In this document: positions 4,961-11,522 of the stretch, piece after piece | Position numbering within the stretch: the stretch's first letter is position 1 | Layout: each line of letters begins with the position of its first letter | Source: Acidimicrobiales bacterium | GTDB taxonomy: Bacteria; Actinomycetota; Acidimicrobiia; Acidimicrobiales; Palsa-688 | Direction of reading: 5' to 3' | NCBI GenBank assembly: GCA_030039575.1 | Contig: JASHVH010000177.1 | Span: 1-15,732 of the forward strand | DNA length: 15,732 bases | Program-made: the position numbers and the translations under genes | The notes under the pieces: generated by a model | The model's database searches: none | Told to the model about the DNA's origin: nothing | What the model saw: only the letters and a program-made list of their open reading frames with translations

Positions 4961-7555
4961 ATGGATTCGAACGGGCTTCGGCGCGCCTTCTTGGACTTCT
5001 TTGTCGCGAGAGGCCACGTGGAGGTGCCCTCGGCCGGCCTGGTGCCTCACCACCCCCGGGCACCGCTTTTCACCAATGCCGGCATGAACCAGTTCCTCCC
5101 GTACTTCCTGGGCGAGGAGGTCGCCCCGTACCCTCGCGCCACCAGCGTCCAGAAGTGCGTCCGGGTCAGGGGCCGCCACGACGACATCGAGCAAGTGGGC
5201 CGGACCCCGAAACACGCCACATTTTTCGAGATGCTCGGGAACTTCAGTTTCGGCGACTACTTCAAGCGGGACGCGATCATCTGGGCGTGGGAGCTGTTGA
5301 CAGAAGTGCTCGGCTTCGATGGCGACCGGCTCTGGGTGACCGTTTACACCACCGACGACGAGGCGGCTGATATCTGGGCCGACGTGGTCGGCATCCCCCG
5401 CGCTCGGATCCAGCGCACGGAAGAAGACAATTTCTGGGAAATGGGCGATACCGGCCCGTGCGGGCCGGACTCGGAAATCCATTTCGACCGCGGCCCCGAT
5501 TGGGGGATAGGCGGCGGCCCGGTGGGCGGAGCCGACACGCGCTACGTCGAGTTGTGGAACCTCGTGTTCCAGACGTACGACCGCCAGGCCTCCGGTGAGC
5601 TGGCGCCCCTGCCCAAGCCCGGCATCGACACCGGCGCCGGTTTCGAGAGGGTGCTTACCATCCTGCAAGGAGTCCCCACTGTCTGGGAGACAGACGTCCT
5701 GCGCCCGCTCGTGGCGCGGGCGGAGTCGTTGACCGGGCGCACCTACGGAGAGGACGCCGAAGCCGACGTTGCCCTGCGGGTGGTGGCGGACCATGCCCGG
5801 ACCATGTCGTTCATGATCTCGGACGGCGTCTTCCCCTCCAACGAGGACCGCGGTTACGTACTGCGCCGGATCATCCGGCGCGCTGTGCTACGGGCCAGCT
5901 TGCTGGGTGCCACGCGGCTTGTGTGCCCGAGCATGGTGGAGGCGGTCGTGGACGTAATGGGCGACGCCTACCCCGACCTGGCCAAGAACGCCGACTTCGT
6001 TTCCGGCGTGGCCGCCCGGGAGGAGGAGCGCTTCCGTTCCAACTTGCGGTCGGGCATGGCGTTGCTGGAGGCCGAACTGGCCGGCGGGGCGCTGGTCAGT
6101 GGTGAGGCGGCGTTCAAGCTGCACGACACGCACGGGTTCCCGATCGAACTGACCCGCGAGATCGCGGCTGGGCGGGGCGCCACTGTCGACGAGGCCGGCT
6201 TCGCCGGCGCGATGGAGCGCCAGCGGGTGCAGTCGCGCGAAGCGGCGAAGGGCCAGGCCGGCACGGACGAAGCGAACCTCGGTGCTTACAGGGAGCTCGT
6301 GGAACAGTTCGGGCCGACCACGTTCATTGGGTACGGCGCACTGGATGGTGAGGCCAGGGTGCTGGCGGTCATCGGCCCCGAAGGCGGCGGTCAAGTGGAG
6401 ATTTTCCTTGACCACACGCCCTTTTACGCCGAAGCCGGCGGGCAGGTTGGCGACACGGGCGTCATTTCCACTTCCACTGGGAGGGCACGGGTGCTGGACA
6501 CGACGTACGCCCTGCCCGGCCTGCACCGGCACCTCGCTGTGGTCGAGGAGGGCTTTATCGCGCCGGGCCAAGAAGCTCGGGCAGTGGTGGACGCGGTACG
6601 GCGGGCGGCGATAAGGCGCAACCACACCGGGACCCACTTGCTTCACTGGGCCCTGCGGGAGGTGCTCGGTCCGCACGTCAAGCAGCACGGGTCGCTGGTG
6701 GCGCCAGACCGGCTGCGCTTTGACTTCACGCATTACGCGCCGGTGACCAGGGCCGAGCTTGACCAGGTAGAGGACCTCGTCAATACCGAGATCCTGGGCG
6801 ACATGGCCGTTTGGACCGAAGAGCTCCCCCGGGCCGAGGCGGAGGCCAAGGGCGCCATCGCCTTTTTCGGTGAGAAGTACGGCGAGCACGTAAGGGTGGT
6901 GCACGCCGGAGAGGGTTCCATCGAGCTCTGCGGCGGGACCCATGTCGAACGTCTCGGGATGATCGGTCCCGTGGAGGTAATTTCCGAGAGCTCGATCGGC
7001 TCCAACTTGCGCCGGGTCGAGGCACTGACCGGTGCCGCAACTCTTGAGCGCCTGCGCCTCAACGAGGCTCGTCTTGCCCACGCCGCCGCGCTGTTGAAGT
7101 CGACGCCCGACGACCTCGCCGCCGCCATCGAACGCCGTTTGAACGAGGTACGCGAGCTGCAGGACGAGCTCCGTTCGGCCCGCCAGGCCGGGCTGGCAGG
7201 TGAGGCCGCTGTCCTTGCCGCCGCCGCCGCCGGCGACGGGGCCGTCGTGGCCCGGCGGGACGGCTTGACCGCGGACAGCCTGCGGGACCTTGCTGTCGCG
7301 GTGCGATCACAACCAGGGGTACACACAGTGGTGCTTGGCGGTAGCCCTGAGGCAGGCAAGGTGGCCCTGGTGGCCGCCGTCGAGCCCGGTCACGGGCTGG
7401 AGGCGCCCCGGCTGGTGTCGACCGCGGCGCGTCTCGTGGGCGGGGGTGGAGGAGGTCGCAACCCGGAACTGGCCATGGCCGGTGGCCGCGACGTCAGTCG
7501 CCTGGACGAAGCGCTCGAAGCAGTGCGGTCCGAAATCAAGGGGCCCACGCCGTGA
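4961..7555 (+). CDS. alaS: Alanyl-tRNA synthetase
   Basis: An 864-residue class II aminoacyl-tRNA synthetase that charges tRNA-Ala in the cytoplasm; the length is normal (about 870-880). The N-terminal catalytic core starts at once (GLRRAFLDFFVARGHVEVPS) and includes TPKHATFFEMLGNFSFGDYF, the motif 2 region. The editing domain, which removes mischarged Ser/Gly, has its metal-binding residues intact: His555 and His559 in HTGTHLLH, and Cys657 and His661 in CGGTH. The C-Ala domain ends with the glycine run and RNPELAMAGG (827 onward), the variant of the usual GGGRPDMAQAGG. ATG 4961 is chosen because homology begins there. The open frame continues upstream to 4358 but overlaps the anti-sigma gene in another frame. 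The stop overlaps the ruvX GTG by 3 nt (GTGA). Confidence 0.97.
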   Translation: MDSNGLRRAFLDFFVARGHVEVPSAGLVPHHPRAPLFTNAGMNQFLPYFLGEEVAPYPRATSVQKCVRVRGRHDDIEQVGRTPKHATFFEMLGNFSFGDYFKRDAIIWAWELLTEVLGFDGDRLWVTVYTTDDEAADIWADVVGIPRARIQRTEEDNFWEMGDTGPCGPDSEIHFDRGPDWGIGGGPVGGADTRYVELWNLVFQTYDRQASGELAPLPKPGIDTGAGFERVLTILQGVPTVWETDVLRPLVARAESLTGRTYGEDAEADVALRVVADHARTMSFMISDGVFPSNEDRGYVLRRIIRRAVLRASLLGATRLVCPSMVEAVVDVMGDAYPDLAKNADFVSGVAAREEERFRSNLRSGMALLEAELAGGALVSGEAAFKLHDTHGFPIELTREIAAGRGATVDEAGFAGAMERQRVQSREAAKGQAGTDEANLGAYRELVEQFGPTTFIGYGALDGEARVLAVIGPEGGGQVEIFLDHTPFYAEAGGQVGDTGVISTSTGRARVLDTTYALPGLHRHLAVVEEGFIAPGQEARAVVDAVRRAAIRRNHTGTHLLHWALREVLGPHVKQHGSLVAPDRLRFDFTHYAPVTRAELDQVEDLVNTEILGDMAVWTEELPRAEAEAKGAIAFFGEKYGEHVRVVHAGEGSIELCGGTHVERLGMIGPVEVISESSIGSNLRRVEALTGAATLERLRLNEARLAHAAALLKSTPDDLAAAIERRLNEVRELQDELRSARQAGLAGEAAVLAAAAAGDGAVVARRDGLTADSLRDLAVAVRSQPGVHTVVLGGSPEAGKVALVAAVEPGHGLEAPRLVSTAARLVGGGGGGRNPELAMAGGRDVSRLDEALEAVRSEIKGPTP

Positions 7556-8046
7556 GCCAACGGGCCGGCGTCAGCCAGGGCGATGGCGGTCACGACGGTC
7601 GAGTCCTCGGGGTCGACCTAGGCCGCCGCCGGGTGGGCCTGGCCATCTCGGACAGCGACCGGAGGTTGGCTATTGCGCTGCGCGTCCTGTGGCGGGCGGC
7701 ATCGCACGACGAAGACCACGCGGAGCTGGCCCGGGTAGTGGCCGAGACAGGGGCCAGCCTTGTCGTGGTTGGCCTCCCGTTGTCGCTGTCCGGGCGGGCA
7801 GGGCCGGCGGCCAGAGACGTGCAAGACGAGGTGGCAGACTTGCGCCGCGCCCTGCCCGTCCCCGTAGAACTGTGCGACGAACGTTACAGCACAGTCCTCG
7901 CCGACCGGTCTCTGGCCACGGTTGGCCGAAAGGCACGGGCGCGGCGTGAAGTAGTCGACCAGGTGGCGGCGGCCGCCATCCTGCAGACCTGGCTCGACCG
8001 TCAAAAAAGCGCTTTGGACCGTGAAATTTCCCCGGCGGTTACGTGA
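7552..8046 (+). CDS. ruvX: RuvX/YqgF-type putative Holliday junction resolvase / pre-16S rRNA nuclease
   Basis: A 164-residue RNase H-fold protein of the YqgF/RuvX family. In bacteria this family acts in 5'-end maturation of 16S rRNA and has been described as a Holliday-junction resolvase. Visible motifs are GVDLGRRRVGLAISD (20-34, with Asp22), VVVGLPLSLSG (71-81), CDERYSTVLA (108-117, with Glu110) and VDQVAAAAILQTWLD (135-149, with Asp136). The three acidic catalytic positions are therefore present, and the length is slightly above the usual 140-155 because of a polar N-terminal extension of 15 residues. The GTG start overlaps the alaS stop and is preceded by AAGGGG (7538-7543) 8 nt away; its own stop overlaps the mltG GTG in the same GTGA arrangement. 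The gene therefore lies inside a coupled operon. Confidence 0.93.
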   Translation: MSQRAGVSQGDGGHDGRVLGVDLGRRRVGLAISDSDRRLAIALRVLWRAASHDEDHAELARVVAETGASLVVVGLPLSLSGRAGPAARDVQDEVADLRRALPVPVELCDERYSTVLADRSLATVGRKARARREVVDQVAAAAILQTWLDRQKSALDREISPAVT

Positions 8047-9494
8047 CGGACGAGCAGGGACGGCAAGTGCCGGGCGCTGCGGCCAAAGGCGGGGGCGCGC
8101 TCCCCGTTGAGGAAGAAAGTGAGCCGCCGGCGGAGGCGGAAGAGGGGGCGCAGGGAACCGAAAACGGAGGGCTAGCGGGCGGCGGCGAAGACGCAGGTCA
8201 AACCGCGGTCCCTGACGCCACCCGGGAACCTGGCGCCGCCAAGGCGGACAACGGGATGGGGGCGGACGACGGCCTTGCGGAGGGGGAGGGCGAGCCCTAC
8301 GACGAGGCCGGTGTGGCGGCGTACGAGGCCGATGATGCGCCGCATGACGAGGCCGATGATGCGGCGGACGACGAGCAATATGACGGTAGCTACGAGGAGC
8401 CCCATGATGGAGCGCCCGACCAGGCCTACGACCGCCCGAACCGCCGGGCTTCGGGGACGAGCAGGGTGCGCCGTCGCCGCCGGCGGCGACTGGCGGCTGC
8501 CGTCAGCGTGGTCGTCGGCGCCCTGCTTGTGATCGGCATAGTTGCGTTCATCAGGGTGAGCCACGACATCCACCCCACGGGCCACCCGGGCCGCACGGTC
8601 ACTGTGAGCATCCCCACCGGCGCGTCCACCGGGAAGATCGGCGATGAGTTGGCCAAGGCGGGCGTCATCCATGGGCCACTCGTCTTCGAGGTCTACGTGA
8701 AACTGGAGGGCGCCGGCCCGCTGATGCCGGGCACGTACCGGCTGGCCCAGAACGAGCCCTATTCCAGCGTCGTCTACGCGTTGGAACAGGGCCCGCCACC
8801 GGTAGTCGACAAGCTGGTCGTACCCGAGGGCTTCACCATCCGCCAGATCGCCGCCGCCGTAGGCCGGCTGCCGGGGATCGGCATGTCGGCCGAAGCGTTC
8901 ACGGAGGCGGCCACCGGCGGTCAGGTTCGTTCGCCGTACGAGCCGGCCGGGACCAACGACCTGGAGGGGTTCCTCTTCCCCGCCACATACCCCGTCCAAA
9001 AGGGAGAGACGGCGGACGACTTGGTCCAGTACATGGTGGACACGTTCGATCACTACGCCTCGGAGCTGGACCTGAGCGCCAAGGCTGCGCATCTCCACTA
9101 CACCCCGTACCAGATCCTCAAGGTGGCCTCGATCGTCGAGCGGGAGGCCAAGTTCGAATCCGACCGGGGCCTCATCGCCAGTACCATTTACAACCGGCTC
9201 TCGATCGGTATGCCCATCGGGGCCGAATCCACGCTGCTCTACGGCCTCGGCGACCCCAAAGGACCGGTCAACATCGAAACCCGGAACCCCTACAACACCC
9301 TCATCAACAAAGGGCTGCCACCGACGCCCATCTCCAACCCGGGCATCCCGTCGCTCGAAGCCGCCCTGTCGCCGCCCAAAACTGACTACCTGTTCTGGGT
9401 CGAGATAAACCCCGACGGCAAGATGGGCTACGCGTCCGACAACGCAGGGTTTGTACAGTTGCAGGCCGAGTGCAGGAAGGTCCACCTGTGCTGA
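8043..9494 (+). CDS. mltG: Endolytic transglycosylase MltG (YceG-like) with long acidic N-terminal extension
   Basis: A 483-residue membrane-anchored lytic transglycosylase that cuts nascent glycan strands and is thought to end their polymerisation. Residues 1-147 are a cytoplasmic, low-complexity acidic region rich in D/E/A/G/Y, ending in an arginine cluster (142-149). One transmembrane helix is at about 150-172. The extracytoplasmic part has a LysM-like subdomain (about 185-260) and the YceG catalytic domain (about 260-480). The catalytic glutamate is Glu366 in KVASIVEREAKFESDR, followed by IYNRL, PTPISNPG and the YLFWV stretch, all typical. E. coli MltG is about 340 residues, so most of the extra length is the N-terminal region. 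GTG 8043 overlaps the ruvX stop; the ribosome site is weak, suggesting coupling. The stop overlaps the start of aroE. Confidence 0.94.
   Translation: MTDEQGRQVPGAAAKGGGALPVEEESEPPAEAEEGAQGTENGGLAGGGEDAGQTAVPDATREPGAAKADNGMGADDGLAEGEGEPYDEAGVAAYEADDAPHDEADDAADDEQYDGSYEEPHDGAPDQAYDRPNRRASGTSRVRRRRRRRLAAAVSVVVGALLVIGIVAFIRVSHDIHPTGHPGRTVTVSIPTGASTGKIGDELAKAGVIHGPLVFEVYVKLEGAGPLMPGTYRLAQNEPYSSVVYALEQGPPPVVDKLVVPEGFTIRQIAAAVGRLPGIGMSAEAFTEAATGGQVRSPYEPAGTNDLEGFLFPATYPVQKGETADDLVQYMVDTFDHYASELDLSAKAAHLHYTPYQILKVASIVEREAKFESDRGLIASTIYNRLSIGMPIGAESTLLYGLGDPKGPVNIETRNPYNTLINKGLPPTPISNPGIPSLEAALSPPKTDYLFWVEINPDGKMGYASDNAGFVQLQAECRKVHLC
8323..8363 (+). repeat. Direct repeat in the acidic region of mltG
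   Basis: ACGAGGCCGATGATGCG occurs exactly at 8323-8339 and 8347-8363, a 24-bp (8-codon) period encoding YEADDAPH then DEADDAAD. It shows that the acidic extension grew at least partly by in-frame duplication. Confidence 0.85.
9474..9480 (+). promoter_or_regulatory. Ribosome binding site that decides the aroE start
   Basis: AGGAAGG lies inside the 3' end of mltG, 7 nt before the GTG at 9488. It lies after the alternative GTG at 9470, so it can serve only the later start. Confidence 0.7.
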
Positions 9495-10450
9495 GCGGCG
9501 AAGGCACCCGGGGCCACCTGTCGCGAACGGGGCGCCCCCTGCGAACTTGGCCCACCTCCGCCACCGCGCTGGCCGGGGTCATCGGTGACCCCGTCGAGCA
9601 CTCCCTTTCCCCGGCGTTGCACAACGCCGCGCTTGTCGACTTGGGCCTGGACTGGGCGTATGTGGCGTTCCCGGTCCGCGCCGGCCGAGGTGAGGCGGCC
9701 GTGGCCGCGATGGCCGAACTTGGCATCAGGGGTTTGTCCGTGACCATGCCCCACAAAGCGGCCGCCGCCAGAGCGTGCCAGCGCTTGACCCCCGTGGCCG
9801 AGCGCCTGGGCGTCGTCAACACCGTCACCAACCTGGGGGGGTACCTGGTCGGCGACAGCACCGATGGGCCAGGTTTCCTCGACGCCCTTACTGACCAGGG
9901 GTGGGGCCCCACAGGCAAGCACTGCCTTGTCCTGGGGGCCGGTGGTGCCGCCCGAGCGGTTGTCCTTGTCCTGGCGGAGGCCGGTGCGTCGCGGGTCGGG
10001 GTGGTGGCCCGCCGGCCTGAGCAGGCCCAAGAAGCGGCCGCCTTGGCGGGCGAGGCGGGAACGGTGGGCTCGATCGACTCGGCGGACGACGCCGACCTCG
10101 TGGTGAACGCCACCCCCGTAGGCATGGCCGGCGTCGAAGGGGACCGGCCTGGTGACCTGCCGTTCGGGCTGGAGCCGAAGAGGCTGGGGCCGGGCCAGTT
10201 GGTCGTGGACCTGATCTACGCCCCGGCGACTACCACCCTCATGGCGCAGGCGAGGGCCCGCGGCGCCGAAACCTGCAACGGTCTCGGGATGCTGATCCAC
10301 CAGGCCGCTCGCCAGGTGCAGATATGGACCGGCCGCAGCCCCTCGGTCGAGGTCATGTCGGCCGCGGCCCTCCGTGAGCTAGGCAAGCGGGCCGAGCAGG
10401 GGACCCTGGGCGACCTTCCCCAATTGCGCGAGCCCAACGGGTCGCTCTAG
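9488..10450 (+). CDS. aroE: Shikimate dehydrogenase
   Basis: A 320-residue enzyme reducing 3-dehydroshikimate to shikimate with NADPH in aromatic amino-acid synthesis. With the start at 9488, GVIGDPVEHSLSPALHN (31-47) is the shikimate site with its Ser-x-Ser pair. Lys90 in VTMPHKAAA and Asp126 in STDGPGF (usually NTDG) are the catalytic dyad. GAGGAARA at about 150-157 is the nucleotide-binding loop, followed by VVARR where many homologues have the NADP-specific NRT motif. NATPVGM and the C-terminal GLGMLIHQAARQ are also typical. Two GTG starts are possible (9470 and 9488). AGGAAGG (9474-9480) sits 7 nt before 9488, so I chose that one; it still overlaps the mltG stop by 7 nt. It is the last gene of the alaS-ruvX-mltG-aroE run. 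Confidence 0.93.
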   Translation: MLSGEGTRGHLSRTGRPLRTWPTSATALAGVIGDPVEHSLSPALHNAALVDLGLDWAYVAFPVRAGRGEAAVAAMAELGIRGLSVTMPHKAAAARACQRLTPVAERLGVVNTVTNLGGYLVGDSTDGPGFLDALTDQGWGPTGKHCLVLGAGGAARAVVLVLAEAGASRVGVVARRPEQAQEAAALAGEAGTVGSIDSADDADLVVNATPVGMAGVEGDRPGDLPFGLEPKRLGPGQLVVDLIYAPATTTLMAQARARGAETCNGLGMLIHQAARQVQIWTGRSPSVEVMSAAALRELGKRAEQGTLGDLPQLREPNGSL

Positions 10451-10597
10451 CGCGCCAATTCCCCGGCTTCTACAGTTTGGTACTCCCTGGAGGCTGGGTT
10501 GGTCGTCAAACCTGAAGGGTATGTTTACCCGCCAAAGGGCCGGATTGTGCCCGGGAACAGCATTACCGAGGCTGACGTTGCCTCATCCTCTCAACTC

Positions 10598-10617
10598 CTT
10601 CGGCGAAGATGCCGAAG
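10598..10617 (+). repeat. Perfect 7-bp inverted repeat in the pilus leader
   Basis: CTTCGGC and GCCGAAG flank GAAGAT. It is the strongest stem in the leader, 27 bp before the GTG of the DUF4388 gene. It could be an RNA hairpin near the ribosome site or a protein-binding palindrome; the lack of a T-run argues against a terminator. Confidence 0.6.
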
Positions 10618-10634
10618 TAATCCGCATTACAACC

Positions 10635-10639
10635 GGAGG
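10635..10639 (+). promoter_or_regulatory. Ribosome binding site of the DUF4388 gene
   Basis: GGAGG lies 5 nt before the GTG at 10645, supporting that start. It directly follows the GTAAT/ATTAC inverted repeat, so its exposure could depend on leader folding. Confidence 0.75.
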
Positions 10640-10644
10640 TTGCC

Positions 10645-11451
10645 GTGTCCCTTGAAGGAACGCTAGAAACTATCGCCCTGCCAGACGTCCTCGCCCTCTT
10701 GTCCGTGACCGCCAAAACCGGTGAGTTAAGGCTGGAATCTAACGCAGCCGTGGGCCGCATTTGGCTTGATGCCGGTCTCGTGGCCGGATTTGACGTTGGC
10801 AGCCAGCACAGCGCCGTCGATGCGCTGTTCGCCCTCCTGCGTTGGCAGGAAGGCAGCTTCAGGTTCCACACTGGCACCGAGCCCCTCAACCCGGTCGAGC
10901 CCCAAGAGGTCGCCCCTCTAATCGAAGAGGCCGAAGAGCGGCTTTCGCAGTGGCCCGAGATTTCAGCCGTCGTACCGTCGCTGTCATCCAGGCTGGACCT
11001 CCAGGCGTCGGTGCACGAAGACGTCATCCTGTCGCCCGACCAGTGGGGACTAATTGCGCTGATCGGCAGCGGCCGAAGTGTTGAAGAAGTGCTCGACGGC
11101 CGTGGCCTGGGGGAGTTCGACGGCTGCAAAGCGGTAAAGGAGCTCGTTGACGCCGGCCTGGTCCAGGTGGACCACGTCGAGGTCTCCGACGAGGCAGAGG
11201 TGTTGACGCCGGAACCCGCGGACGACGGCTCTGTGCCCGCGCAAGACGACGGCTTGCCGGTGACGGAGTTCACCGATGAGGAGATGACGTCCAACGGGTG
11301 GAGCGAGGCCGAGCTGAATGGCCTCTCAGAGGTTTGGAACGACGAGACCGGTCAGGAGGAGAGCGCGCCTGCTGGCGACGACCAGCCCGAGAGTGGCCAA
11401 CCCGTCAACCGCGGGCTTTTGCTCAAGTTCCTCGGTTCAGCTCGTAGCTAG
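10645..11451 (+). CDS. DUF4388-domain protein, likely regulator associated with the type IV pilus genes
   Basis: A 268-residue soluble protein without signal peptide or membrane helix. The N-terminus (1-75), starting SLEGTLETIALPDVLALLS with KTGELRLES and GRIWLDAGLVAGF, fits the DUF4388 domain (PF14332) found in PatA-like response regulators and in gliding or pilus gene sets. Residues about 95-178 resemble a compact helical or winged-helix-like second domain. About 180-254 is an acidic, low-complexity linker. The protein ends in a short amphipathic motif, NRGLLLKFLGSARS (255-268), which looks like a conserved docking peptide. It lies 71 bp before pilB in the same direction, suggesting a role in pilus assembly or its control, but no biochemical function is known. 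A clear GGAGG precedes the GTG start. Confidence 0.8.
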   Translation: MSLEGTLETIALPDVLALLSVTAKTGELRLESNAAVGRIWLDAGLVAGFDVGSQHSAVDALFALLRWQEGSFRFHTGTEPLNPVEPQEVAPLIEEAEERLSQWPEISAVVPSLSSRLDLQASVHEDVILSPDQWGLIALIGSGRSVEEVLDGRGLGEFDGCKAVKELVDAGLVQVDHVEVSDEAEVLTPEPADDGSVPAQDDGLPVTEFTDEEMTSNGWSEAELNGLSEVWNDETGQEESAPAGDDQPESGQPVNRGLLLKFLGSARS

Positions 11452-11522
11452 CAGCTTCTCGACCCGGGCGCACCACAGGCCGAATATCAAACTCGATCGT
11501 GGAACGCGCGCGAGGGGAGACC

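Larger units (their letters stand above)
10451..10644 (+). promoter_or_regulatory. Structured leader region upstream of the DUF4388/pilus genes
   Basis: This 194-bp gap has no coding signal. It holds a chain of inverted repeats: GGGTA/TACCC (10517-10530), GGGC/GCCC (10537-10552), GAGGC/GCCTC (10568-10584), CTTCGGC/GCCGAAG (10598-10617, 7 bp, 6-nt loop) and GTAAT/ATTAC (10617-10630), the last just before the ribosome site. TATGTT at 10520 is a possible -10 with a poor -35 (TTGGTC, 15 bp away). The region probably contains the promoter and perhaps a regulatory 5' leader of the pilus operon; no known riboswitch class was matched with confidence. Confidence 0.45.

Noticed and set aside
5888..7081. 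A 397-codon minus-strand open frame opposite alaS, and a 406-codon one (11574-12794) opposite pilB
   Set aside because: Both mirror strongly conserved genes, have no ribosome site or family resemblance, and are shadow frames.
8172..9485. A 437-codon open frame on the minus strand opposite mltG
   Set aside because: It lies wholly antisense to a clear mltG, has no recognisable domain, and long antisense frames are expected from the codon bias of high-GC genes.
10501..10575. Possible c-di-GMP-I (GEMM) riboswitch
   Set aside because: A few conserved-looking words are present, but the stem between the two A-rich segments and the closing P1 helix do not form as the class requires. Not annotated as a riboswitch; kept only as an open question in the leader finding.
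10598..10617. Intrinsic terminator after aroE
   Set aside because: The stem is followed by another inverted repeat and the ribosome site of the next gene rather than a T-run, and it lies about 150 bp beyond aroE.
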